From IMG/VR virus record IMGVR_UViG_3300025316_000590, positions 62,001-126,000 of that record: a DNA stretch of 64,000 bases; one strand, given 5' to 3'. The notes beneath the pieces are model-generated. The model worked only from the letters and a program-made list of their open reading frames with translations. It did no database searches and was not told where the DNA came from. Every line of letters begins with the position of its first letter. Position 1 is the stretch's first letter. Source of the stretch: a virus. A program made the translations under genes and the position numbers. Positions 1 to 8,615 of this stretch are shown one piece after another.

Positions 1-512
1 GGGCGATGCTTCCGCCAGACGTCACCAATCGGGTAGGAACCCTGGTGCGAGGTCTCAGTATTCCCGTGGGTTTTCACGCCCACAATAATCTAGGCATGGC
101 TATCGCTAACTCGATCACCGCCGTGCAGGCCGGGGCTACAATCATCGACGGTACGGCCCGTGGATTTGGGCCTGGTGCTGGTAATGCTCAACTAGAGGTG
201 CTGGTTGCGGTAATGGAGAAGATGGGCGTATCGACGGGCATCAGTTTGTACGGTATTCTTGACCTGAGCGACTTGGCGGAAAGAGAGATCATCCCATCGG
301 TTCCGATCATTAATTCGATCAGCATCGTTAGTGGTATGGCCGGTGTGTTCTCGGCATTTGGCAAGCACGTCGACCGCATTTCCAAGCAGTACCATGTTGA
401 TCCACGCGACGTATTTTTTGAACTTGGTCGCCGCCGTATTGTGGCGGGCCAGGAAGATATAATCCTAGAGGCCGCACAGCAACTAGCACAAATGAAGGGC
501 ACACCAGCATGA
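1..512 (+). CDS. 4-hydroxy-2-oxovalerate aldolase-like protein (DmpG/MhpE type), C-terminal part
   Basis: The frame is already open at the window edge (first full codon at base 3), so only about the last 169 residues are seen. They carry the family's GFHAHNNLG and GAGNAQLE motifs and the DPRDVFFELGRRR stretch near the end. Known members are TIM-barrel metal-dependent aldolases that split 4-hydroxy-2-oxoacids. No partner acetaldehyde dehydrogenase is visible. The stop overlaps the start of the glycosyltransferase that follows (ATGA), so the two are translationally coupled. I infer a role in making or modifying a sugar or acid for surface or virion glycosylation; the substrate cannot be told from sequence. 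Confidence 0.8.
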   Translation, partial: AMLPPDVTNRVGTLVRGLSIPVGFHAHNNLGMAIANSITAVQAGATIIDGTARGFGPGAGNAQLEVLVAVMEKMGVSTGISLYGILDLSDLAEREIIPSVPIINSISIVSGMAGVFSAFGKHVDRISKQYHVDPRDVFFELGRRRIVAGQEDIILEAAQQLAQMKGTPA

Positions 513-1300
513 GCTTCACGTTCGCCGTCACTGCGTTTCAGGAGAGCAGTACCCGTCGCCGTTGCGGCGAGCGTATTCGGGCATGCCTGCGGGCTGCACA
601 GGATCATCCCGACATCAATGAAATCACGGTCGTTGACGACTGTAGCGAGGACTACGACGCCCTCGTGCAAATCCTCGCTCCATTTTCCAAGGTTGTTCTT
701 CACCGTAATGACCGCCGCTTGAAATGCTTCGGCAACAAGATCGAGGCGATTGTTCGCAGCACGTCCGAATGGGTCATCACGTGTGACAGCGACAATGTGA
801 TGAGCCGTGAATATTTGGACCTGGTGATCAGCAGGGCGAAGCGGCCCACGTCGTGGTACTGCCCCACGTTTGCTAGGCCGCTGTTCAACTACCGCAGCGT
901 CGTCGGCACGTGGAACGGACGCAATATCAAAGACGCCGCAGCCCAATCCTGCTTCTGCTGCTTTATCAACACGGGCAACCAGACTGTTAGACGGGACGAG
1001 TTCACGACCGTGTTCAGCCCGTACCGTGGCAGATCGCTCAGTTCGTTCATGCCCGATATTATAGGATTAGGTCACGGGTATCCGGACGGCGTGTGGGACG
1101 GCAACGATTCCAGAACTTTTAACCTCATCTGGCTGCGGGCAGGTGGGCAACTGGATGCTGTGGCTGGAATGGAATACGAGCATACGGCCAATGATTCTGA
1201 ACAAGGCAACTACGTGATTTGTGCTCAGGATCCACGATGTGGTGAGATTGGGCAGGTCATCGACAAATTATTTGAGGAGGAAATATGTCCGGTGTCATAA
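509..1300 (+). CDS. Glycosyltransferase, GT-A fold (GT2-like)
   Basis: 263 residues. An N-terminal nucleotide-binding region with VVDDCS is followed near residue 93 by CDSDN, the DxD-type metal and nucleotide-sugar site of GT-A enzymes. The middle and C-terminal parts (FINTGNQTVRR, DGVWDGNDSRTFNLIWLRAGG) are acceptor-side and not diagnostic. The start is fixed by the 4-base ATGA overlap with the aldolase. It overlaps the next glycosyltransferase by 16 bases, so the three genes form one operon. Donor and acceptor are unknown; virion or host-surface glycosylation is inferred. Confidence 0.75.
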   Translation: MSFTFAVTAFQESSTRRRCGERIRACLRAAQDHPDINEITVVDDCSEDYDALVQILAPFSKVVLHRNDRRLKCFGNKIEAIVRSTSEWVITCDSDNVMSREYLDLVISRAKRPTSWYCPTFARPLFNYRSVVGTWNGRNIKDAAAQSCFCCFINTGNQTVRRDEFTTVFSPYRGRSLSSFMPDIIGLGHGYPDGVWDGNDSRTFNLIWLRAGGQLDAVAGMEYEHTANDSEQGNYVICAQDPRCGEIGQVIDKLFEEEICPVS

Positions 1301-2748
1301 CAATGTCGAATCTTGGTCGCTACGGTCGACTGGCGAACCAAGTTTTTCAGGCTTCGTTTCTCCACTGCTACGCCAAAATGTACGGTCTCACTGTGCAGGC
1401 CCCGCGTCCCGAGGGATGGCCATTCGATTTCTGGTTCGAGCCTGTGACGACGGCCACCGTGCCGCTTGAGGAAACGTATAACTCTCAGGGTAAGCCTGAT
1501 TTCGGAACAAGACCGCCTGCCGGGCCGGAGTTCGTTAACCGCGAATTCCTCGGCTATGCCCAGTGGAACACGTCATGGTACAAGCCCTGGAAGGACGAGC
1601 TACAGAAGTGGTTCACCATTGACCGACCAGCTCTCGGTGACGGGACGAATACCGTTGTTGGTATCCATCATCGGGCAGGTGATTACGATAACAAGACCAT
1701 CAAGTGGCGAGCACCCTGGGCATGGTACGAAAACTGGCTGGCCGCGAACTGGAGCCGCCTGAAGAACCCGATATTAGTCATCGCTTCCGAAGGTCCGGTT
1801 CCGGAAGACCTCCGCACGCCGGCACCGCCGCGAATACTTTCTGGATCGCCAGAGGAGGACTGGGCCGATCTTGCCCACTGCGACATCGTGCTGTGCCCGA
1901 ACAGTACTTACAGCTATGCAGCAGCTATGATGAATCCAAACCTTAAGGAGGCGTGGCGAGCCTGTTTGCCCGCTGGCGGGTTTGTTCGGTTCGATCCGTG
2001 GGATTCCACACCACTGCTTTACGACCAGTGTGAGGTGTACTGGAAGATTCTTGGTATGCCCGAGCCGCCGCCTCCGCCGGCTCCGCCGAGATCGACGAGC
2101 AACCGAGTCAGCGTCATCATTCCGTGTTACAATCACGGTCGGTGGCTGCGTTCAGCTATAACGTCGGCCTATAAGCAGTCCTGGCCCGCACACGAGGTCA
2201 TTGTTGTCGACGACGGATCGACGGATGATACTGCTGCGGTCGCCACTGAAATGGGTGTGAAGCTCATACAGCAGCCCCACAGTGGCCCGTCTGCTGCTCG
2301 CAACGCCGGCATTGCTGCAGCCACTGGAAGCCACATTCTGCCGTTGGACGCAGACGATATTCTACATAAGAACTTCATCGAGGTGACTCTGCGTCGGCGA
2401 CGTGATATCGTTGGAACTTACGTGCAGAACTTTGGCACGGACAACCGGCTGTGGCGGCAGAACAATTTGCAGCCCACATATAACGATATGATGCGGGAGA
2501 ACAGCTTGGTGGTGACCTGTCTATTCCAGCGTGTGATCTGGGAAACCATCGGTGGATTCGACACCAAGTTCGACGGTGTTGAGGACTGGGAATTCTGGGT
2601 GCGGGCACTAGACCGTGGCTATACCGCGGTTATTGTACCGGAGGTGCTGTTCTACTATCGGCACTGCGATGGGCCGTCAGTATCCAAAAACACTATCGGC
2701 GTGCGAAGTTCGTTGCGGGAATCCGTGCGGGCTAAGCGTGCTGTATGA
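1285..2748 (+). CDS. Two-domain glycosyltransferase: GT11 fucosyltransferase-like plus GT2
   Basis: 487 residues. Residues about 1-255 look like alpha-1,2-fucosyltransferase family GT11: an N-terminal GRLANQVFQ motif, a VVGIHHRAGDY motif corresponding to the HxRRGDY site, and CPNSTYSYAAAMM near the end of the domain. A proline-rich linker (PEPPPPPAPPR) leads to a GT2 domain with VSVIIPCYNHG, VVDDGSTDD, LDADD and GVEDWEFWVRA. A strong GGAGGAAAT ribosome site inside the upstream gene supports this start. The fusion suggests two consecutive transfers to one glycan. Confidence 0.85.
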   Translation: MSGVITMSNLGRYGRLANQVFQASFLHCYAKMYGLTVQAPRPEGWPFDFWFEPVTTATVPLEETYNSQGKPDFGTRPPAGPEFVNREFLGYAQWNTSWYKPWKDELQKWFTIDRPALGDGTNTVVGIHHRAGDYDNKTIKWRAPWAWYENWLAANWSRLKNPILVIASEGPVPEDLRTPAPPRILSGSPEEDWADLAHCDIVLCPNSTYSYAAAMMNPNLKEAWRACLPAGGFVRFDPWDSTPLLYDQCEVYWKILGMPEPPPPPAPPRSTSNRVSVIIPCYNHGRWLRSAITSAYKQSWPAHEVIVVDDGSTDDTAAVATEMGVKLIQQPHSGPSAARNAGIAAATGSHILPLDADDILHKNFIEVTLRRRRDIVGTYVQNFGTDNRLWRQNNLQPTYNDMMRENSLVVTCLFQRVIWETIGGFDTKFDGVEDWEFWVRALDRGYTAVIVPEVLFYYRHCDGPSVSKNTIGVRSSLRESVRAKRAV

Positions 2749-3024
2749 TACCAACGCCATTTTAAGACGATGAGGCATATCAATTTGTGCCTTGACGGTT
2801 TCTGTGGAAATCAACAGACTGGGATAAATGATGTTGATGTGTCCGCAGGAGAACATGATACAAAACCCAATACTTGCCGGTTTAGACCAGCAAAAATAAT
2901 CGTTGAACGACGTGCATAGAGATGGCACACTGAACGAAGCATTGGGAGATCAGTCGATCCTGATAGGAAACACTACGGCATCGGAAAGCACAGCCGTCGC
3001 ACTTAAAACAAAGGAGATTTAGTC
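2749..3024. other. Intergenic region before the capsid genes
   Basis: 276 bases with no convincing gene. A ribosome-binding site (AAAGGAGATT) sits just before the next start. A TGGCAC at about 2934 lacks the correctly spaced GC of the sigma-54-like sites found elsewhere. I see no other clear promoter or terminator. Confidence 0.5.
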
Positions 3025-4047
3025 ATGCCTTCTTATCCCGTTCTCGGCGAACTCATCAGGATTGGTGATATCATCCTGCAAGAACGCCCGAACTACGAGT
3101 CCCGCAAATTGGTCAACGTCGTGAATCCCACGACCGCCGCCATGACCATCTTGAAGGGCCAGGTTCTGGCAGGCAACGCCGTCATGGCGACCTTCCCCGC
3201 GTACACCAGCAACGTCAACTACATGATCGGTGCCGTGGTCAACTACAGCGGTGCGAACTACGTCTGCACCGTGAACAACACGACCCAGACGCCTGGTTCG
3301 GGCACGGCCTGGGCCTTGCTGTCCGCAGCCAAGTCTGGCGTGGTCTACCCGCTGGCCGACAACCCGCTGGGTCAGTCGACCACGGTGACGATCACCCTCG
3401 CCGCGACGCCCACCGGCGGTACGTTCCAGATCGGCTACGGTTCGCTGGGCTACGGTGCTTACAGCCTGGGCCAGGAAATCACCGGAGCCTTGGCGTACAA
3501 CGCCGCCGCGGCCACAATCGTGGCCGCCTTGCAGCAGCTCAGCCCCGACCTCGCGGGTGTCACCGCGACCTGGACAACCGCAGCGATTCTGACGCTGACC
3601 ATTCCCGCCTCGGCCATGCCCCAGGACGGCCTGCTTCCGTTCACCGTCTACCCGGCGAGCTTGACGGGTGCAGGTGCTAACGGCATCCCGGTCATCGTCG
3701 TTCAGGAAGGTGTTCTGCCCCAGCAGCCCGCCTCCTGCGTGAGCCTTCAGCAGGTCACGGTGGCCGCAGGCCAGTCAGCCCAGCTTCTGGTGGTGGTCCG
3801 CGAAGCCATGTTGAAGCCTGGCTACCTCACCTATGTTCCGGTGCAGAACACCAACGTGCTGGCCTCGGGCCTCACGCAAGTGGCCTTCACCGAAGCGGCG
3901 AGTGCGGCCACGATTGCCCTGGCCAACCAGCAACTCGAATACTACCAGTTGATGGTAGTCCTCACGCAGCCGAGCTTCGGCACGGCTCAGGACGTCGACC
4001 TCAACGAGCGTGTGATGACTCCCACGCAGGGTATCGTCGGCCTGTAA
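3025..4047 (+). CDS. Putative capsid decoration protein with a carbohydrate-binding-like insert
   Basis: 340 residues, directly upstream of the major capsid gene, where lambda-like phages place the head decoration protein. Residues 1-55 (ending TILKGQVLAGNAVMA) and the C-terminal part read like head-decoration beta-structure. Residues about 68-105 (IGAVVNYSGANYVCTVNN, then TPGSGTAWALL) resemble a chitin-binding type 3 / CBM5/12-like module. A further beta domain with GGTFQIGYG follows. Start supported by AAAGGAGATT. Role inferred from position and composition; a separate structural protein is also possible. Confidence 0.5.
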   Translation: MPSYPVLGELIRIGDIILQERPNYESRKLVNVVNPTTAAMTILKGQVLAGNAVMATFPAYTSNVNYMIGAVVNYSGANYVCTVNNTTQTPGSGTAWALLSAAKSGVVYPLADNPLGQSTTVTITLAATPTGGTFQIGYGSLGYGAYSLGQEITGALAYNAAAATIVAALQQLSPDLAGVTATWTTAAILTLTIPASAMPQDGLLPFTVYPASLTGAGANGIPVIVVQEGVLPQQPASCVSLQQVTVAAGQSAQLLVVVREAMLKPGYLTYVPVQNTNVLASGLTQVAFTEAASAATIALANQQLEYYQLMVVLTQPSFGTAQDVDLNERVMTPTQGIVGL

Positions 4048-4215
4048 ACCGAAACGGTACGAACCACCTTACGGCCCGTTGGCTGCGACAGGATCGCGGC
4101 GACGGGCCTATAGGCGTGACAAAGGCCGATGCCTTGGAACCGAATACATTGACCACGGCGGCATGAGCCACGTGCGAACAAGCGAATGTAACCCGTCTCA
4201 GAAGGAGTTTTAACC

Positions 4216-5367
4216 ATGATTCTTGACGTCTTTCGCGGCGATGCCTACAGCATGACCGCGCTGACACAGTCCATCCTCAAGCTGCCCTACAAACCGGGAC
4301 GCCTGGGCGAGATGGGCCTGTTCCAGGACAAGTCGGTCAACACCTTGACGGTGGTCGTCGAGGAAAAGAACGGCGTCCTGGCACTGCTGAACCCGATGCC
4401 CCGTGGGGCACAGTCGGCGAGCGACTACCGTACCATGCGGAAGGCTCGTTCTTTCCTGATCCCGCACATCCCGATGGACGGCCAGATTCTGGCCGCCGAT
4501 GTCATGGGCGTGCGAGCCTTCGGGTCCGAGAACGAACTTCTCACGGTGGCGGGGCTTGTCAACGAGCGACTGATGGAAATGCGGTCGCACCACGAGGTCA
4601 CCCTCGAATACCTGCGCATGGGCGCACTGCACGGTGTGATCCTGAACCCGGACGGCACAACCCTCTACGATCTCTTCAACGAGTTCGGCATGGCCAACGT
4701 TCCGGTTCCGGTGGGCTTCACCAGCGGCTACGCTCAGGCCACCACGCCCGACAGCAGCGCGGCAGCGTACAACCCCGAATTCGGCATGGGCCAAGCCTAT
4801 CTCGACATCGGCGGTAAGGGCAACAGCCCGACGTTGCTCGGCTTGGGTGCCGGTCAGCACTGCTACACGTTCAACTTCTCCGATCCGACGTATGACGTCC
4901 GTGGAACGTGCGTGAGCATCGCCCGCGACATGGAGAAGAGCCTGGGCATGGCGACCTACGATCACCTGCACGCGTTCTGCGGTGCGAACTTCTTCGACGC
5001 CTTGATCGATCACGACGACGTTCGTGCGACCTTCCTGAACTGGTTCCAGGCCCAGAACCTGCGCCAGGACGTGCGCAAGGGTTTCGATTACGGCGGAATC
5101 GTGTGGGAAAACTACCGCGGTACGGTCGGCGGCACGGTCTTCCAAGACCCGAATAGCTGCACGATCTTCCCGGTCGGCGTTCCCCAGTTGTTCATGACCT
5201 ACTACGCCCCGGCAGACTTCGCCGAGACGGTGAACACCCCCGGCTTGCCGATCTACGCCAAGCAGGAGCCGCTGCCCTTCAACCGCGGCGTTCAGCTTCA
5301 CACGCAGAGCAACCCTCTGCCGCTGTGCTGCCGTCCGCTGACCCTGATCAAGGGCCGGGCCAGCTAA
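4216..5367 (+). CDS. Major capsid protein, lambda gpE family
   Basis: 383 residues, normal for phage major capsid protein E. The N-terminal region (MTALTQSILKLPYKPGRLGEMGLF), the V-E-E-K strand and PMPRGAQ near residue 60 are typical of the family; the middle (GALHGVILNPDG) fits the HK97-fold P-domain. It builds the icosahedral shell. A strong AAGGAGTTTT site precedes the start, and the upstream candidate decoration gene fits a lambda-like D-E order. No protease or scaffold gene is visible next to it. Confidence 0.9.
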   Translation: MILDVFRGDAYSMTALTQSILKLPYKPGRLGEMGLFQDKSVNTLTVVVEEKNGVLALLNPMPRGAQSASDYRTMRKARSFLIPHIPMDGQILAADVMGVRAFGSENELLTVAGLVNERLMEMRSHHEVTLEYLRMGALHGVILNPDGTTLYDLFNEFGMANVPVPVGFTSGYAQATTPDSSAAAYNPEFGMGQAYLDIGGKGNSPTLLGLGAGQHCYTFNFSDPTYDVRGTCVSIARDMEKSLGMATYDHLHAFCGANFFDALIDHDDVRATFLNWFQAQNLRQDVRKGFDYGGIVWENYRGTVGGTVFQDPNSCTIFPVGVPQLFMTYYAPADFAETVNTPGLPIYAKQEPLPFNRGVQLHTQSNPLPLCCRPLTLIKGRAS

Positions 5368-5415
5368 GTACGAACCCTGATAGTAGCGGGGGTTGATTAA
5401 ACATTGGAAACGTAA

Positions 5416-5435
5416 CGGCCCGCGCAAGCGGGCCG
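5416..5435 (+). terminator. Hairpin after the major capsid gene
   Basis: CGGCCCGC and GCGGGCCG form an 8-bp stem with a GCAA tetraloop, about 50 bases after the capsid stop. There is no clear run of T after it, so it may stabilise or process the capsid mRNA rather than terminate it. Confidence 0.4.
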
Positions 5436-5515
5436 CGGCGTTTCGGCAGACAGTACCGGGCCGAACGCCAACTATCATCGACGGTACAACCAACAATTGT
5501 TTGGAGATTACTCAA

Positions 5516-5749
5516 ATGGTCATCGCTCTTTCAGTCCACGCCACCCACGACGAAGCCCAGGCCCATGCCGTCACCATGTGTGAAGAGGCATACGGCGGTC
5601 AACTCGTGTCGGCCATCGTCGCCCTCATCAAGCAGGGCCTCACCAGCCTGCCGGAAATCCTGGCCGAACTCCAGAAGCTGGGCATCTCCCTGCCGCCTTG
5701 GGTGAGCTTGGTGATCAACATCCTTCTGACCGTCCTGAAGCCGGCCTAA
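5516..5749 (+). CDS. Small hydrophobic-tailed protein
   Basis: 77 residues from the ATG that follows TTTGGAGATTACTCAA; an upstream in-frame ATG has no ribosome site. The N-terminal part is polar (HATHDEAQAH). From about residue 30 it alternates short helices with a hydrophobic C-terminus (PPWVSLVINILLTVLKPA). It could be a small membrane protein or peptide of the virion or lysis region. No family recognised. Confidence 0.6.
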   Translation: MVIALSVHATHDEAQAHAVTMCEEAYGGQLVSAIVALIKQGLTSLPEILAELQKLGISLPPWVSLVINILLTVLKPA

Positions 5750-5765
5750 CCCGCCCGAGGTTTCA

Positions 5766-6005
5766 ATGGACGGGAACCGGATTGTAATTAACCGGGTGGA
5801 CGACGAGAATACAGGGTGCTGCGGCGTCGAGATCAGTTACGGTAAGACGCTAATTGTTCTCGACCCCCAGCACAACTGCGCGCGGTCCACCCGGTTCGAC
5901 TTGGTTCTCGAACGAACCATCATCTTCGATAGCAACCTCCACTGCAATCACAAACAGCCGAACGAGACCGAATCATGCGAAAGTATCTCTTCTCCTGCGC
6001 AGTAA
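5766..6005 (+). CDS. Small hypothetical protein
   Basis: 79 residues, preceded by CCCGAGGTTTCA. Predicted mostly beta, with a CC pair near residue 18 and two cysteines near the C-terminus. It overlaps the next gene by 31 bases. I do not recognise a family. Confidence 0.5.
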   Translation: MDGNRIVINRVDDENTGCCGVEISYGKTLIVLDPQHNCARSTRFDLVLERTIIFDSNLHCNHKQPNETESCESISSPAQ

Positions 6006-7117
6006 TGTTTGTCACGACATTGCTCGCCTGCATGGCCCTGCTGGCTGCCGCCGCGGGCACGAATGACTCCGATGTGCCTCCGCCGCCGAAGGCGACCGTG
6101 GCCGATCACCAAGTACCCGCGGGCGTCCTGCCCGCTAAACCGAAGGCGGCGGACCCAGTTCCCACGCCGACACCCGCACCAACGCCCATTCCTGCCCCGA
6201 CACCGCCACCGTCGCCCGCACCCACGCCCGAGCCGTCCGATCCCCTAGTCAGCCTTCTGCTGGCCTCACAGACCGCCGACGCGGCCCTCAAGAAGGCTCA
6301 GGCTATAACGGACGACGCAGCAGCCGCCCTGGCCAAGACACAAGACGGCCTGAAAACAGCCCAGACTGCCAGCGAGGAAGCATGGCTGGCGTTTATGGGC
6401 GAGGTAAGTCGCCGACACCGCCCGACGCCCGTGCTGACGAAGATCACCGTATCCCCGACCAAGGTCGCCCTGGCAACAGGCAGCGTGCAGATATTTGCTG
6501 CCGCGGCCTACGACCAGACCGGCGTGAAGATGGATAAGCAGCCCGCGTTCAAGTGGACGACCAGCGTAGGCACGATCAACAGCAACGGTATGCTGACCGC
6601 CAGGGCTTCGGCCTGTGAAGGCGACGTGACGGCCACCAGCGGCAACATCAGCGGCACGGCTACCGTGAACGTGACCGCCCCAGTCGATCCGAACCCGCCC
6701 GCACCACAGCCTCCTACGCCGCAGCCCGGAACCACGAGCAACCTTCGCGTTCTGGTCTGCTACAACCCGATGGCTGACATTCAGGAAGCACAGTGGGTGA
6801 TCTTCACGTCGCCTAAGCTACGCACGTGGCTGGACGCTCATTGCCCGAACGAAGATGGTCAGATACGCAAGTGCAACGGTAACGGAACATGCACCATGCA
6901 AACCGTCACCAAGCACAGCTATCGGATCATCCCGTCGTCCAACGACCCCACCGGCGATACAGCCATCTGGTTGCCGCTGGAACGAGACATCATACAGCAC
7001 GGCAACTTCCCGTGGATTCGCGCATGGGATACCAAGGGTGAATTGGTTATCGACCAGTCCCTGCCGTCGTCCGTCGCGGATACGTTGACGCTGCTGAAGA
7101 AGTACGGCGGCGACTAA
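5975..7117 (+). CDS. Exported or membrane-anchored Ig-like domain protein
   Basis: 380 residues. Residues 1-27 form a signal or anchor segment with a C-A-L-L-A-A region, followed by a long Pro/Thr linker (residues about 65-90), a helical stretch (95-140), a bacterial Ig-like (Big_2) domain (about 150-230) with TKITVSPTKVALATGS, a second Pro-rich linker, and a C-terminal domain of about 130 residues ending PWIRAWDTKGELVIDQSLP. The last 35 residues recur as a remnant near 9.1 kb. It precedes the papain-like peptidase. A surface or spanin-like role is possible but not shown. Confidence 0.7.
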   Translation: MRKYLFSCAVMFVTTLLACMALLAAAAGTNDSDVPPPPKATVADHQVPAGVLPAKPKAADPVPTPTPAPTPIPAPTPPPSPAPTPEPSDPLVSLLLASQTADAALKKAQAITDDAAAALAKTQDGLKTAQTASEEAWLAFMGEVSRRHRPTPVLTKITVSPTKVALATGSVQIFAAAAYDQTGVKMDKQPAFKWTTSVGTINSNGMLTARASACEGDVTATSGNISGTATVNVTAPVDPNPPAPQPPTPQPGTTSNLRVLVCYNPMADIQEAQWVIFTSPKLRTWLDAHCPNEDGQIRKCNGNGTCTMQTVTKHSYRIIPSSNDPTGDTAIWLPLERDIIQHGNFPWIRAWDTKGELVIDQSLPSSVADTLTLLKKYGGD

Positions 7118-7152
7118 TCATCCTTTAACCGAAGAACCTGGAGCATACGATC

Positions 7153-7968
7153 ATGTCTGCATTTCCCTACTTGGTTTTGACTTCCCGTAACCGCCGGCAG
7201 TACGCCGCGACCAAGGCGTCCCGCGGGACGCCGAACAGCAAGGGCTACATGGGCTGGACCAAGCCCGGCACGAACAAGATGATGGAGGCTGGCGAGCCCC
7301 TCACCGAGATCATTCCTCGCAGCGAGTGGAAGGATCGCATCATCGCCGGGCAGGGCAACTTCCTGTCCGACTTGGTGAAACAGGCTGGCATGCCCGTGAA
7401 GGATCAGGACGGCCTGGGTTACTGCTGGGTCTACGGATCCACCACCTGCGTTCAGGTGGCCCGTATCAAGGCCGGCCTGCCCCACGTCGAACTGTCTCCG
7501 GAAAGTGTCGGCGGTCCCTGCACCGGATGGCGCAACCAGGGCGGCTACGCCAGCGAGGCGTTCCAGCAGCTTGAGACGTATGGTGCGTGCGAGAGCAGCT
7601 TCATGAACGCCCCCAACAGCCTGAACTGGCGTGGTTGGCAGGCGGGTTGGCAAGCCAACGCCCTCAAGCACCGCGTGCAGCGATGGTACGATATCGGCAA
7701 TGAGTTCCCGATCTACGATGAGGTGATCAGCCTCCTGCTCAAGGGCATGCCGGTCGCGGCGGGCTTGGATTGGTGGGGTCACCTGATCATCTTCATGGAC
7801 GCCATCATCCTTCCCGACAACACGGTCGGTGTGCTGGCCCGCAACTCCTGGGGCACAAGCTGGCCTGGCATTCAGGGATTGACCAGCGACGGTTGGTTCT
7901 GCCTGGACGAGGACTCGGCCACTCCCGATGGTGCGGCTTCGCCAATTGTGGTGACTCTCGACCAGTAG
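7153..7968 (+). CDS. Papain-like (C1 family) cysteine peptidase, candidate lysin
   Basis: 271 residues. The catalytic triad is readable: Cys in DQDGLGYCWVYGS (near residue 95, with the oxyanion Gln/Asp preceding), His in WWGHLIIFMDA, and Asn in ARNSWGTSWPG. The ~75-residue N-terminal segment (MSAFPYLVLTSRNRRQY) is not a signal peptide and may be a propeptide or targeting region. It sits among membrane-protein genes typical of a lysis module, so I infer a protein-degrading endolysin; virion maturation protease is the alternative. A truncated copy lies at 9203-9643. Confidence 0.8.
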   Translation: MSAFPYLVLTSRNRRQYAATKASRGTPNSKGYMGWTKPGTNKMMEAGEPLTEIIPRSEWKDRIIAGQGNFLSDLVKQAGMPVKDQDGLGYCWVYGSTTCVQVARIKAGLPHVELSPESVGGPCTGWRNQGGYASEAFQQLETYGACESSFMNAPNSLNWRGWQAGWQANALKHRVQRWYDIGNEFPIYDEVISLLLKGMPVAAGLDWWGHLIIFMDAIILPDNTVGVLARNSWGTSWPGIQGLTSDGWFCLDEDSATPDGAASPIVVTLDQ

Positions 7969-8002
7969 GATAAACGGGGTTTTTGTTCCCCGCCGAATCC
8001 TG

Positions 8003-8062
8003 TATAATAAACGCAACCGAAAGATGACCTGGACCGACAAGGCAGGGCTGTGTGGCCCTGCC
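8003..8062 (+). promoter_or_regulatory. Possible -10 element and leader hairpin
   Basis: A perfect TATAAT lies at 8003-8008 in TGTATAAT, but no good -35 is at the usual distance. At 8041-8062 GGCAGGGC and GCCCTGCC form an 8-bp hairpin about 35 bases before the ribosome site of the next gene. Confidence 0.4.
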
Positions 8063-8098
8063 GTAAGTCGGTCAAAACCTTGGAAGGAGAATTTCCAA

Positions 8099-8527
8099 AT
8101 GAAGTTCGCGTGTTACCTGTTGGTCGCCGTGGCGGCCTTGTTCCTCCTCGCCTCGCCCGCAATGGCTTGGCCCTGGACCCCCGTACCGAAGCCCTGTGCT
8201 CCGGTTACCGTTCTTCCGGCTGCCTGTGCCCAGGTTGCGACCTGCACCACATGTGCCACCTGTGAGACTGCGATCTGCGAGGGCCGACGTCACATCGCTC
8301 CGGTACGAAATTTACTGAAGGGCGTCGTCGAACGTCACCAGGCTCGCGTTGCCGACCGGGAGGCCCGCCGTGAGGCGAGACACGCGGCTAAGGCTACGTG
8401 CTCAGCTTGTGCCCCTGCGGCCAAGTGTACCGCGTGTGCCCCCGCGTGCTGCGCACCAGCAGCCTGCACGCCGAACGCTCCGCTAGGGTCTGTCCCCGCT
8501 ATTCCAGCGGCACCGGCCCCCAAGTAA
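8099..8527 (+). CDS. Small secreted cysteine-rich protein
   Basis: 142 residues from the ATG after TGGAAGGAGAATTTCCAA. Residues 1-23 are a clean signal peptide (hydrophobic core, cleavage after SPAMA). The mature protein has two Cys-rich clusters (CTTCATCETAIC and CSACAPAAKCTACAPACC) separated by a basic helical stretch of Arg/Ala/Glu, and ends in Pro/Ala. Such Cys-rich secreted peptides are common in planctomycetes. Role unknown; periplasmic or envelope action is inferred from the signal peptide. Confidence 0.7.
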   Translation: MKFACYLLVAVAALFLLASPAMAWPWTPVPKPCAPVTVLPAACAQVATCTTCATCETAICEGRRHIAPVRNLLKGVVERHQARVADREARREARHAAKATCSACAPAAKCTACAPACCAPAACTPNAPLGSVPAIPAAPAPK

Positions 8528-8615
8528 GCGTGACGGCTTAGCTTCCGATGAGCCCTGCTGATCATCTCGGTACGGCTCATCCAAGGTAAGCCGTTGTTGT
8601 TGCAGAAAGGACATC

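Noticed and set aside
2934-2955. Sigma-54-like site before the capsid genes
   Set aside because: TGGCAC is present but GC is not at the required distance and the ATGATA box is missing.
4210-5496. Long minus-strand open frame (428 codons) opposite the major capsid gene
   Set aside because: It mirrors the capsid frame, has no ribosome site or recognisable domain, and the plus strand is clearly coding.
7114-8040. Long minus-strand open frame opposite the papain-like peptidase
   Set aside because: A by-product of GC-rich codon use in the real gene; no start signal or family features.
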